64,000 nt of DNA from Candidatus Freyrarchaeum guaymasense (GTDB lineage: Archaea; Asgardarchaeota; Jordarchaeia; Jordarchaeales; Freyrarchaeaceae): positions 8,331 to 72,330 of the forward strand of contig JAUQZD010000016.1 in NCBI GenBank assembly GCA_030587405.1, written 5' to 3'. The notes below the pieces were generated by a model. It searched no databases, was not told the DNA's origin, and saw only the letters and a list, made by a program, of their open reading frames with translations. The position numbers and the translations under genes are program-made. This document shows positions 27,304-35,769 of this stretch, one piece after another. Within the stretch, counting starts at the first letter, position 1; the number at the start of each line of letters is the position of its first letter.

Positions 27304-27885
27304 TTAGAAGGGTGTCCACTTGAAGGGGGTGCTTGAAGCGTCCCAGTCTCTTCCACCACGCTTATCCCTCAATCGCTTCAGGATATCGTGTATTTCCTCT
27401 AGTGCATTACGGAGTGCCTCCTCAGCCTCTGCGATCTCTTCGAGATAGTCTTCGTGACCTTCAACGCCAAGCAAATATTGAAGGGATGACAGGAGCTCCG
27501 CAACGAGGCCACGTAGCCCCGAGGAGAATGAGGAGGGCCATAAAGGAAGCCAGCCCCACTTGAACCACCACTTTTCACCCATAGACTTCTCGAATTCTTT
27601 CAGAACCTTACGTCCCTTGTCAGTAAGCGTGTACCTTTTAGACCCGTTCCGTATCGTTTGAACCTCACTTATGTAGCCATTATCCTGAAGCCATGCAAGC
27701 AAGGGGTAGATTGATCCAGGACTTGGCTTCCAGAATCCTCCTGTCCTCCTCGATATCTCGTCCATGATCTCTGCTCCTGACATGGGCTTCTCTGAAAGAA
27801 GCTTAAGGACATATGTTCTCAGGTATCCTTTTGGAACCGATGCCACATGACGCATCCATCTTTTAAACTCGTGAGGGAACATCAT
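27304..27885 (-). CDS. PadR-family transcriptional regulator
   Basis: 193 residues. The N-terminal winged helix reads LRTYVLKLLSEKPMSGAEIMDEI and GFWKPSPGSIYPLLAWLQDNGYI, with the wing ending in RYTLTDKGRKVLKEFE: a textbook PadR domain. The C-terminal half is a long charged helix for dimerisation (GHEDYLEEIAEAEEALRNALEE). A perfect 38-bp palindrome sits 9 bases upstream of the start codon and is the probable self-operator. It is convergent with the gelsolin-like gene. Its signal is unknown; PadR proteins often sense phenolics or control efflux pumps, but none is adjacent. Confidence 0.9.
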   Translation of the reverse strand: MMFPHEFKRWMRHVASVPKGYLRTYVLKLLSEKPMSGAEIMDEISRRTGGFWKPSPGSIYPLLAWLQDNGYISEVQTIRNGSKRYTLTDKGRKVLKEFEKSMGEKWWFKWGWLPLWPSSFSSGLRGLVAELLSSLQYLLGVEGHEDYLEEIAEAEEALRNALEEIHDILKRLRDKRGGRDWDASSTPFKWTPF

Positions 27886-27893
27886 CCCACCAA

Positions 27894-27931
27894 TATCTAA
27901 TTTGATATCAATATTGATATCAAATTAGATA
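27894..27931. promoter_or_regulatory. perfect 38-bp palindrome, probable PadR operator
   Basis: Bases 27894-27931 read the same on both strands, centred on AATATT, with two internal GATATC copies (TTGATATCAA on each side). It lies immediately before the padR start and overlaps the expected transcription start region, so occupancy would block initiation. Nested palindromes suggest two stacked dimers or one dimer with two half-site choices. No other copy was noticed in the window. Confidence 0.8.
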
Positions 27932-28066
27932 AATATAAAATTTTCCAAGAAGGCAACCTCACACCACCAATCAGGCTAGGGGAATAGAGTAGTGAGGGAG
28001 ACCATTCATTTTCGAAATAGACTTTCTACCTCTTCAAAAAGGAATATGAAAATATGAAAAAAGTTA

Positions 28067-28720
28067 TTAAAGCATGTAAACTTTTCCTTTGCATCCCGGA
28101 TTATTGAATTCTTCAAGTTCGTACTCGCATTCTGAGCCTGTTATTAAGGTTGTAGCACTAATCATAACTCTTAGCATAATGCATGGCTTCCCACCGATCA
28201 TTTTTGTAATATGTTCCTCTTCAAACTTTAAGCAAGCGTCTTTAAAAGGGCACTTGTTGATGGAAACTGTAACTGAGCCGTCATCGCCAACTTCCTCGAT
28301 GTTGAACGGTATTAGCACGTTCATTTTCGCGGTCATCTCACCGAAACTCTTCACCGCTGACAGAAGGTCCACCCTACTTTCACCCGACCCTGCAAGCTTT
28401 TCCGTGAAACTAGCCGCCGTCCTCCTTGTGTCTGACCCTGGAGCACCCTGCAAGATGCTTTCAGCCTTAACTAGGCCATACACTGCGGAGCAGTAGCAGA
28501 ACGGGTATCGGTCAACGTTGCTGAGGAGGTAAGCTTTTAACTCATCTAATGTTTCAATGCTCGGAGGATCCTCGCCGAGTTTCTCAGCTTCAAACTTCAC
28601 CGCATTTTCAATAGCTAACCTTGTGAAGACTGGTCCATAAATATTCTCCGACCTACTTATTTCCTGAATTAGATGCTCTGTAACAAGCTTGTAATCATAA
28701 TTCTCTATAAGCTCCGACAT
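28067..28720 (-). CDS. Cys-containing protein of unknown function, V4R-like resemblance weak
   Basis: About 217 residues, no firm family. The N-terminal half is helical (LVTEHLIQEISRSENIYGPVF) with FCYCSAVYGLVKAESILQGAPG in the middle. The C-terminal half is alpha/beta with INKCPFKDACLKFEEEH and ends in SECEYELEEFNNPGCKGK. Spaced cysteines (CPFKDAC, and a final C-x8-C) could bind a metal or cluster. The C-terminal shape recalls small-molecule-binding V4R or ATC-hydrolase-like domains, but I cannot place it. The ATG at 28720, after GGGGTAGAGGT, is favoured over 28750. Confidence 0.55.
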   Translation of the reverse strand: MSELIENYDYKLVTEHLIQEISRSENIYGPVFTRLAIENAVKFEAEKLGEDPPSIETLDELKAYLLSNVDRYPFCYCSAVYGLVKAESILQGAPGSDTRRTAASFTEKLAGSGESRVDLLSAVKSFGEMTAKMNVLIPFNIEEVGDDGSVTVSINKCPFKDACLKFEEEHITKMIGGKPCIMLRVMISATTLITGSECEYELEEFNNPGCKGKVYML

Positions 28721-28750
28721 TACCTCTACCCCACCCTTTCCAGCTACCAA

Positions 28751-29053
28751 CCATGGAAAATCATATTTGTCTTCTTATATTATTAAATCTTTCTTCTCTT
28801 TTTATTTTTTTAATTTTTTAAATTTTATTTAGTTTTTTTATCTTAACTACTATAATCTTAACTACTTAACTACTTATTTTAACTACGGAGGTTGGCTACG
28901 GGAATGAACACCTCACTGCATGGTTTTCCGCTTCTCCCAATTTACCTTCCATAAAAGGACTAAAAACAAAGGATGTTTGCCTCTATGATCCTTCTTCCAA
29001 ATGTGAACGCTACCAACAACGAGTCAAAAATGGAGACTCATCTTTAGAAGGGT
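28751..29053. repeat. AT-rich intergenic stretch with four TTAACTAC copies
   Basis: No gene. The octamer TTAACTAC occurs at 28843, 28858, 28866 and 28879 in one orientation, next to long T and A runs. It precedes (on the minus strand) the unknown Cys-containing gene and may be a regulator-binding array or a simple-sequence expansion. Confidence 0.5.
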
Positions 29054-29674
29054 TTAGTCGATTAAAACTAGCCCTGTTAGAGTGATTATGTTACGTGTGC
29101 TCCATTTGAGGCTTAAGCCGGCATTCTCAAGGGTTTTGTGGACGTCTATTCCTACGGCCTCCATGCTCGGCCGGGCTTCGAAGGGATGTTTGCAAGGGGA
29201 ATTAACGTCGCATTCCTCGCAGAGGGGGCATGCTCCTGCGGCGAAGCCTACGGCGAACCTGTACCCCATCTTAAAGGCTTCCCTCTCGACTCCGGAGACC
29301 ACACGGTTGAGTAGCTTCCATGCGAACCCACCTCTCGCCCTTAAAAGCCTGTTAAACTCCTCATCTGAGATTATATCCTCTAGTTTAACGTCGTCGCGGA
29401 GGCGTGCCTTAATGTCCTCGGTTAGGGGGATGTCGACCTGAACCAGTATTGCATACCTGTACTTTGAAAGGTACTTTTCGAACTCCTCAGCGGACGGGGT
29501 GAACGGGGGACACATCTTGTTTCTGCCATAGAAGGGGCAGGGGGGATACCTGCACTTTAACTGGACGCGTGCATCCACAGTTATCACGTCTGTGGTTACA
29601 ACTTTAACTCTACTAGCTCCAAGTGAGAAGGCCAGCTTTGAAAGCTCATCCAAGTCTTTCTTTAACTTATTCAA
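29054..29674 (-). CDS. DUF2284 predicted metal-binding protein
   Basis: 206 residues with the DUF2284 cysteine pattern: LKCRYPPCPFYGRNKMCPPF near residue 40-58 and ACPLCEECDVNSPCKHPFEARPSMEAVGIDV near 150-180. The second block resembles an iron-sulfur or zinc knuckle. Proteins of this family occur in anaerobic archaea and bacteria, often near methyltransferase or corrinoid genes, but have no proven role. Start is TTG with GGGGTGATC upstream. It stands between the unknown Cys-containing gene and the GH1 glycosidase on the same strand. Confidence 0.85.
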   Translation of the reverse strand: MNKLKKDLDELSKLAFSLGASRVKVVTTDVITVDARVQLKCRYPPCPFYGRNKMCPPFTPSAEEFEKYLSKYRYAILVQVDIPLTEDIKARLRDDVKLEDIISDEEFNRLLRARGGFAWKLLNRVVSGVEREAFKMGYRFAVGFAAGACPLCEECDVNSPCKHPFEARPSMEAVGIDVHKTLENAGLSLKWSTRNIITLTGLVLID

Positions 29675-29772
29675 TGGGGATCACCCCTTGAGTAAAAGTA
29701 AAAGTGAGCAAGTAAATGAGGCTTCCTCTTTGGTAGAATTACAGGGATGGTTCAGCACGCTTAGACCAGTGG

Positions 29773-31068
29773 CTAAGCATACTTTTCTAGGTGTTCGGGG
29801 AGTAGCATGTTTTTCTCGATTATTTCCTTGTAAAGGTAGGCGCTTTCCCTAAGACGCCTCTCCATGCTTTCAAAGTTTACTTCTACTAAGCCGAACTTCA
29901 TCTGGTATCCTAGAACCCATTCAAAGTTGTCTATAAGCGACCAGTAAATGTATCCTTTAACGTCGGCTCCTTGCGATATAGCGTCGTGAACAGCCTTGAG
30001 ATGTCTAACTAAGTACCGGCGTCGCTGCTCGTCGTCTCTCGTCGCGATGCCGTTTTCCGTCACAATTAGAGGTTTACCGTACTGTTTAAGTGAGAGAAGC
30101 ACTTTCCTTAAGCCGTCAGGGTACACTTCAAGGCCTTGATCAGACCTTTCTGCTCCCTCGGGAACGTTGGCGAATGGTAGGGGGAACTCCTCGTTTTGAG
30201 GGGTGCAAAGGGTTCTACTATAGTAGTTTACACCTATGAAGTCCCATGAGTCTTTAAGGTAGTCTTGCTCCTCTCCCGTCCCTAGTGGGGGCTGAATGGC
30301 TCCTGTATTTATGCTTTCCAGCATGCACTCATTGAAAAAATGGTTTCTCCTCCTAGCCTCCTCAACATCCTCCTTAGAGAGAGGGTTTAAGGGTTCGAAG
30401 GGTATCATTTGCTTTACGGGAGCAACCATTGGCTTAGGGTATCCGAGAGATTTACATGTTTCATGGATTGCCTGGTACGCTCTCCCATGGGCTAGCAGCA
30501 TGTTTCTGGCAGCAGTCAGGCACTTATCAAGGCTTCTCTCCCCTGGCGGGAAGATCCCGAAAAGGTATCCCATCGTCGCGGCGATCATGGGTTCATTGAT
30601 GGTGTTATAGATGGAAAACAGGTCGCCTAGGTTTTCCACTACGATCCTAGCGAACGACTCGAATATTTCAGGGCTTCTTGGGTTGAGCCATCCACCTTGA
30701 TCCTCAAACCATAAGGGGTTTGTGAAGTGGTGTAGGGTGACCATTGGCTCTATTCCACGATCCCTAAGCGCTGACAGCACCTTACGGTAATGTTCAACCT
30801 CAACATTGTTTATAACGCCCTCCTTTGGCTCTATTCTACTCCACTCCACCGAAGTCCTAAAAACCTTTAAGCCTAGGAAGGATGCTATGTCGAAGTCTTC
30901 CTCGTACCTGTTGTAGTGGTCGCATGCACGTCCGGACGTTGAACCGTCAAGTATTCTCCCCTGTTCCTCCCACCTCCACCACTGATTTCCCGTGTTTTCT
31001 CCCTCAACTTGGTGGGCTGAAACAGCGCATCCCCAGAGGAAGCCTTCGGGGAAGGCTAGGGCCTTCAA
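29773..31068 (-). CDS. GH1 family beta-glycosidase
   Basis: 431 residues. FLWGCAVSAHQVEG opens the (beta/alpha)8 barrel, TINEP holds the acid/base Glu (about E159) and VTENGIA the nucleophile Glu (about E338). WSRIEP and NFEWVLGYQMKFGLVEV are further GH1 landmarks. It would hydrolyse beta-glucosides or beta-galactosides with retention. There is no signal peptide, so it is cytoplasmic. It is divergent from the amidohydrolase with about 67 bases between starts. Slightly shorter than Sulfolobus beta-glycosidase but complete. Confidence 0.92.
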   Translation of the reverse strand: MKALAFPEGFLWGCAVSAHQVEGENTGNQWWRWEEQGRILDGSTSGRACDHYNRYEEDFDIASFLGLKVFRTSVEWSRIEPKEGVINNVEVEHYRKVLSALRDRGIEPMVTLHHFTNPLWFEDQGGWLNPRSPEIFESFARIVVENLGDLFSIYNTINEPMIAATMGYLFGIFPPGERSLDKCLTAARNMLLAHGRAYQAIHETCKSLGYPKPMVAPVKQMIPFEPLNPLSKEDVEEARRRNHFFNECMLESINTGAIQPPLGTGEEQDYLKDSWDFIGVNYYSRTLCTPQNEEFPLPFANVPEGAERSDQGLEVYPDGLRKVLLSLKQYGKPLIVTENGIATRDDEQRRRYLVRHLKAVHDAISQGADVKGYIYWSLIDNFEWVLGYQMKFGLVEVNFESMERRLRESAYLYKEIIEKNMLLPEHLEKYA

Positions 31069-31135
31069 TCGTCAAACCCCTACATCCCATCAGAACTAAA
31101 ATAATTTAAAGTTTTAGTTAAATCATTTCATATTA

Positions 31136-31978
31136 ATGGCTACCGTGATGGAGGGTGAGGGATTGATCATAGACTTCCACGTTCACCCATACTTTAACCA
31201 TGGCGACGGGAAAACCTTTAATTGGAGAGACTACTGGTCAATAGAGCTCACTTACCGATCTCTTAAACACTTAAGGTTAAAGCTGGGTGTTAGACGCCTT
31301 TGCAGGTACTTCGAGTACAGGATGAAGCTGAGGGGGATAAGCCTTTGCGTGATGTCGACCTTTTACACGTACCTTAACGGTGTGGTAAAGGCGATGGTTG
31401 AGCTTCGGCCAGACCTTTTCATCGGGTTCTGCAACGTTGACCCGCACGCAGACGATGCCCACCTTCAACTTTTGGGTCATGTCAAGCTTGATGGGTTTAA
31501 GGGGTTAAAGCTTCACCCTCTCCACCAAGGTTTCCGCCCTCAAGATGTACCTGAAATATGGAGGGTAGCGTCGAAGCTGGGGATCCCCGTTCTAGTCCAT
31601 TCAGGTAAAATATGGAGGAGCGACCCGGACTATGCGGACCCTTCACATTTCTACGACGTGCTTGACACCTATCAGGGGTTTACACTGGTCTTAGCTCATA
31701 TGGGTGGAAATTACGTTGAGGATGCCGTGAGGCTTGCCAAGAAGTTTGACAACGTGTACTTGGAGACGTCGGGTGCATCTAAGAGGAGGGTTGTGTACGC
31801 CCTTGAAAGGATCGGCTGCGAGAGGATCGTTTACGGCAGCGACTCGCCTTTTATTCCCATGGGTGACCCGGTGAAGGAGATAGATAAGATCAGGGAGCTG
31901 CCCGTCAGGGAGTGGGAGAAGCAGAGGATACTTGGAGGAAACGCGGCGGAGATCTTGGGGCTGGGTGGGGATGCCTGA
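31136..31978 (+). CDS. TIM-barrel amidohydrolase (COG2159/Amidohydrolase_2 type)
   Basis: 280 residues with the metal-ligand series of the family: IIDFHVHPYF, LKLHPLHQGF, VLVHSG, LVLAHMGGNY and VYGSDSPF. These place one divalent metal for hydrolysis or decarboxylation of a small acid. An A/T-rich TTTAAAG about 26 bases before the ATG suggests a leaderless message; a second ATG four codons in is possible. Its 3' end converges on the winged-helix gene with 2 bases between stops. The substrate cannot be named. Confidence 0.85.
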   Translation: MATVMEGEGLIIDFHVHPYFNHGDGKTFNWRDYWSIELTYRSLKHLRLKLGVRRLCRYFEYRMKLRGISLCVMSTFYTYLNGVVKAMVELRPDLFIGFCNVDPHADDAHLQLLGHVKLDGFKGLKLHPLHQGFRPQDVPEIWRVASKLGIPVLVHSGKIWRSDPDYADPSHFYDVLDTYQGFTLVLAHMGGNYVEDAVRLAKKFDNVYLETSGASKRRVVYALERIGCERIVYGSDSPFIPMGDPVKEIDKIRELPVREWEKQRILGGNAAEILGLGGDA

Positions 31979-31980
31979 GG

Positions 31981-32577
31981 CTAGAATCCTATTTCCAGCA
32001 TTGTTAAGAGGACTTCGTGCGGTTTCAGCTCGACCTCCTCGACTTCAAGCTCCACCTTCTTCTTTAGCCTGACGTCGTGATCCCCTATTATCTCGACTAT
32101 GTTTGCTTCTGCGAGTTGATGGCATAACTGCACAACCCTCCACCTTTCAAGCCCTATAGCCTTTGATATGGTGGTAAAGGAGAGGGTTTGACCACGCTGG
32201 TGGGCTTCAAGCAACATGTCATAGATCTCTGCTCTCTTCTCGTGGGACAACGCGAAGCCTAGCTTGGCGAGCTGCTCAACTGACATGTCACCGAACGTCA
32301 CGACTGATCCGTCATCGACGTCGACTAACTTCAGCTTTAACATCTTGTTTAGGAGGAAGACAACCCCTAAATGTACGGCTTTGAGGACGCTTCCAAGGTC
32401 TGGCTTGGCGAGAAACCTAAGCTGATCGTAAACGTACTTAGACGACTTACCAGTCTTCTTCCTCATCCACTTAGGGTTAGCTACTTTTTTGTCGAAGATT
32501 TCCCTTAATATTTCTACTCTTGTCGGATGGGATAAAGCCTTAAAGTACGGGACAACGTCTTTCATGGACTTCTTCAA
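31981..32577 (-). CDS. ArsR-like winged-helix protein with two HTH modules
   Basis: 198 residues. The first module (about 1-60) reads YFKALSHPTRVEILREIFDKK with a recognition helix SSKYVYDQLRFLA. A second (about 105-165) reads GFALSHEKRAEIYDMLLEAH and ISKAIGLERWRVVQLCHQL. This duplicated arrangement is found in archaeal regulators and in small subunits that bind SMC-type ATPases. It begins 12 bases after the Rad50-like gene ends, so the two are one operon. It could be a repressor of that operon, with the palindrome at 35144-35158 as a candidate site, or a physical partner of the ATPase. Confidence 0.75.
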   Translation of the reverse strand: MKKSMKDVVPYFKALSHPTRVEILREIFDKKVANPKWMRKKTGKSSKYVYDQLRFLAKPDLGSVLKAVHLGVVFLLNKMLKLKLVDVDDGSVVTFGDMSVEQLAKLGFALSHEKRAEIYDMLLEAHQRGQTLSFTTISKAIGLERWRVVQLCHQLAEANIVEIIGDHDVRLKKKVELEVEEVELKPHEVLLTMLEIGF

Positions 32578-32589
32578 TTTACAACACCT

Positions 32590-35115
32590 TTAGAGGGGCT
32601 CAACGGTTAACGGTCCGGGCTTGGAGAATATGAATCCAGGCTGGAGGCAATTCATCTCCTTCAAGATCTTTGAAAGGCTCGCCGCCGTCTCCTCGTCTAA
32701 CGGCACGTCCAGTATCAGGAAGCGCTTCCTCTTGCCGCCGCTCCAAGCTCCTAAGAGGCCTGAGACGAGGGATAGGAGGGTTATGAACTCCCCGTCGCTT
32801 AGGGTGTGAACCTTCTGGGAAACCTTCCTACCTAAGACCAGTCTTTCCAGAACTCCCGTGTCGACTTTGAACCCCTTTATGCCTAAGAGCTCGCCTACCC
32901 TTGGAAGGTCCTTAGAGATCCTTCTTGAGAACTCCTTCTTAGCCTCCTCCTCAAGGTTCTTCAGGAACTTGGCGGCTAAGCCTGCCAGCTTAACAGTTTT
33001 TTCCAAGGACACCACCCTGCTCTCCCTTTTCTCAAGCTCCTTGGCGAGTGTTAAGTAGCGCTCCAGCTTCATTTCGAGTGCTCTAACCTCTTCCGTCATT
33101 TTCTCTCTTGAAGCCTTCAGGAAGCTGATCCTTCTCTTCAGTTCTGAAGCCTCCCTTCTCAGCGACGCATAGTTTTCCCTTGAGTATGTGTGCTTTAACT
33201 CCTCGAGCTTCCTCTCTTCCTCTTCGAGTTCACGTTTCATGCCTTCCTCTTTCCCCCTCGCCTCCACCAGCTGCTTCTCGGCTTCAGCTAGCCTCCTCCT
33301 CAAGTTCTCTCTAACCCTTATGCTTTCCTCCCGCTCCCTCTGAAGCCTCTCAATCTCCGTTTTAAGCCTGAAACGCTCCTTTTCAAGCTCTTTAACCGCT
33401 TCATCCATTCCTTCAAGCTTTCTCCTAACGGACTCCAGCCTCAACTCGTAGGTTTTAAGGTTTTCCTCCAGCTCCCTCGCGCGCTTACTTAGCCCTTCAA
33501 CATCCCTTTCCTTGGACGCAATGGACTCCTTAAGTTCCATGTAGCTTCTCTGAAGCTCTATAGCCTTATCCATGTCCTTAAGCACTTCCAGCAGTTCCCT
33601 GTGCCGGACCTGGAGGCGCTTGACCTGCTTTTCCACATCCCTTATGTGCTTTTCCAGCTCACGCATCTCCTTGGAAAGGTTAACTATTTCAACATTGCAT
33701 AGGGGGCAGAACCCCTTCCTTTCAAGCCAAGACTTGAAGGCCTTAAGGAAGCGTATTTCCGAGGAGAAGGATGACAGGGACGGCTTAACGGATTTCTCCA
33801 GCTCATCGGAGAACTTCTCCCTGATGGCTACTAGTGCTGATGCGTCATCTATGCTTTCAGGCAGATCCTTAATCCGCTCCCTCATGGAAGCATAGTTTTC
33901 AAGGAGCCTCTGGAGTGAAATGCGATCCTTATCAAGGTTGAACCTCTTAACCCTTATCTGCTCCCTTAATCTCTCCAGTTCCGGCTTGAGCTTAGCCACC
34001 GCTTCGGCAAGCTGCTTCTCTCTTTCAACGTACACTCCCCTGTCCCCTTCCGGCTTCTCCCCTGCCAGCTCGGACTCCACGACCTCAAGCCTTTTAGAAA
34101 GCGATTCCACCTCGGCTTCGGTTCTCCTTATTTTCTCCTCAGACCTATTGAGGTCATCCCTCAGCAGGCTTACCTCTTTCTCAAGCTGGCCCACACGCCT
34201 CGCAGCATCCTCGTAAGCCTTCCTCATGAGCTCTATCTGCTCCTCCTTCACCTTAATGTTACTAGCCAAGTTCTCCAAGCTACTCTTCTTGACGTTTAAC
34301 TCGTTAAGTCTAGCTGTTAGGGACTCGAGCTCCCTGTCCACCGCCTCTATCTCCCCTTTGAGCTCGTCCACCTCTCGGCTCCACTTAGATATAAGCTCTG
34401 AGAATGCTACTTTAAGCCGTCTAGCGTAGTCGGATAGGCTTCTGGATCTACTAGGCGCCTTGAACCCTTCCTCTATCAAGTACTCCTCAAAGCTTGAAAG
34501 CTCGTTTTCCAGCTCCTCAAACCTCATCCCGGCACCTGATGCGAGGGACTCAAGGTCGCTTTGCAAGCTTTCAACTATGTCAAGGCATGTTAGAGACCTG
34601 ATCTTCTCCCTTAGCTGCTGATAGCTTTTCTCTAGGTCGCTTCTCAAAATGAAAACGTCTTTAAGTCCTTCCAGCACAGGCTCACCAGTTAATTTCTCTA
34701 GGAACCTCTGAACCCCGCCATCCTCCGAAATTATCCTTCCTGTGCTAGGGTCTAAGACGCGGCTCTTAACGGATATGGAGCCGTCAGGTAAGCGCTCAAC
34801 CTCCCTGACGACCCTGATAAGCCTCGCTTCCTTGCTTAAGGGGTCTTCAAGTTCAACCTCTACTACGCCCTTCGCCTCCACGAGGTAGTCCTTTACGATT
34901 TCGGGGTCCCCAATCAAGCCGAAGAGGATAAGGCGTGCCGTAGATGTTTTACCAGCACCCATACGTCCAGAGATCTTGAATGGTCCCTTAGGAAGCATGT
35001 ACCACTCTGACTTGGAGGGGAAGCCGCCGAATCCGCTTACACGGAAACCGTGAAGGAAAACTCCATCTACTCCTCTCTCGACCGTCATATTACTGTCTGA
35101 TAGCAACTGCAGCAC
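32590..35115 (-). CDS. Rad50/SMC-like coiled-coil ATPase without Mre11 neighbour
   Basis: 841 residues. An ATPase head with Walker A GRMGAGKTST (about residues 50-59) leads into two long coiled-coil arms that meet at a zinc hook FCPLCNVEI (about 467-475). They return to a second head half with signature LSDGEF and Walker B FLILDVPLDEE. Signature and Walker B differ from the usual LSGGE and LDEPT, yet the acidic pair is kept. Rad50 normally pairs with Mre11, absent here; instead a winged-helix gene follows. It may be a chromosome-organising or defence ATPase. GTG at 35115 or TTG at 35106, just after GAGGTG, are both plausible starts. Confidence 0.82.
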   Translation of the reverse strand: MLQLLSDSNMTVERGVDGVFLHGFRVSGFGGFPSKSEWYMLPKGPFKISGRMGAGKTSTARLILFGLIGDPEIVKDYLVEAKGVVEVELEDPLSKEARLIRVVREVERLPDGSISVKSRVLDPSTGRIISEDGGVQRFLEKLTGEPVLEGLKDVFILRSDLEKSYQQLREKIRSLTCLDIVESLQSDLESLASGAGMRFEELENELSSFEEYLIEEGFKAPSRSRSLSDYARRLKVAFSELISKWSREVDELKGEIEAVDRELESLTARLNELNVKKSSLENLASNIKVKEEQIELMRKAYEDAARRVGQLEKEVSLLRDDLNRSEEKIRRTEAEVESLSKRLEVVESELAGEKPEGDRGVYVEREKQLAEAVAKLKPELERLREQIRVKRFNLDKDRISLQRLLENYASMRERIKDLPESIDDASALVAIREKFSDELEKSVKPSLSSFSSEIRFLKAFKSWLERKGFCPLCNVEIVNLSKEMRELEKHIRDVEKQVKRLQVRHRELLEVLKDMDKAIELQRSYMELKESIASKERDVEGLSKRARELEENLKTYELRLESVRRKLEGMDEAVKELEKERFRLKTEIERLQREREESIRVRENLRRRLAEAEKQLVEARGKEEGMKRELEEEERKLEELKHTYSRENYASLRREASELKRRISFLKASREKMTEEVRALEMKLERYLTLAKELEKRESRVVSLEKTVKLAGLAAKFLKNLEEEAKKEFSRRISKDLPRVGELLGIKGFKVDTGVLERLVLGRKVSQKVHTLSDGEFITLLSLVSGLLGAWSGGKRKRFLILDVPLDEETAASLSKILKEMNCLQPGFIFSKPGPLTVEPL

Positions 35116-35537
35116 CTCATACTACTTCTCTGGATGGAACTGACTAATGTAACATTAGAACCCATTCAAACCTGGCAACATGTTCTTTTATATTCAATTT
35201 TTCGCAATTTCCGTGAGAGAAACGGAGGAACAACCATATAAATCTATCGTAGGAAGAGAATGAAAAGTAATGTTCCTTCCATGCGTCACAGTCCTCCCCC
35301 TGAAGTTGCTTCTAAGCGGTCCTAGGGACAGCTTACGCCTGAAGGTAACGAAAAATGCCGTGAACGCGCTGTTCATCTAACATTACAGGCAGCACTGCCG
35401 GAATAGCCCTTCCATAGGATAGGTGGCTTAGCTGCTGCAGGGCGTGGAGTGCTCTCCTACCCGCCGAGTTAAACCCCCAAAAATTTAAATTGGGTTAAGT
35501 GTAAAGAAGTTAGGTGTTCGCGGAAGGGGGTTGAAGG
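35116..35537. other. intergenic region between divergent genes
   Basis: No gene is supported. It contains the palindrome at 35144-35158 near the Rad50-like start and an AT-rich block at 35478-35496 (AAAAATTTAAATT) that could be the promoter of the small plus-strand gene. Confidence 0.4.
35144..35158. promoter_or_regulatory. 15-bp palindrome upstream of the Rad50-like operon
   Basis: CTAATGT-A-ACATTAG: seven-base perfect arms about a single centre base, 29 bases before the GTG start of the Rad50-like gene. Such a site fits a dimeric winged-helix repressor, and the operon's second gene encodes one, so autoregulation is a reasonable inference. Confidence 0.5.
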
Positions 35538-35768
35538 GTGGCATTGAAATTGGAGAGTAGAAGATATCCTCGCGAAGACGAGGTTGTTGGCTACGACAAT
35601 GGTATAATTGAAGCCCTAAATAAGCTTGATGAGGGGGAGGTGGTCTGGGTTTCGCCTAGAAAGCTTTCACTCTTAATTAGAAGGTATGGTAAGGGCGTCG
35701 TGGTGGAGCCGATCTTTTGGAAGGGAAAAACAGTGTACAGGGTTGTTAAAGCCCATGGTGCCACGTGA
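35538..35768 (+). CDS. small conserved-looking protein of unknown function
   Basis: 76 residues with even codon use and a compact alpha/beta composition (DNGIIEALNKLDEGEVVWVSPRKLSLLIRR is helix then strand). GTG start follows a GGAAGGGGG tract. An AT-rich promoter-like block is 45 bases upstream. It converges on the U32 gene with one base between the stops. No family recognised. The strand-rich C terminus (VVVEPIFWKGKTVYRVV) hints at a small beta-barrel. Confidence 0.45.
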   Translation: MALKLESRRYPREDEVVGYDNGIIEALNKLDEGEVVWVSPRKLSLLIRRYGKGVVVEPIFWKGKTVYRVVKAHGAT

Positions 35769-35769
35769 G

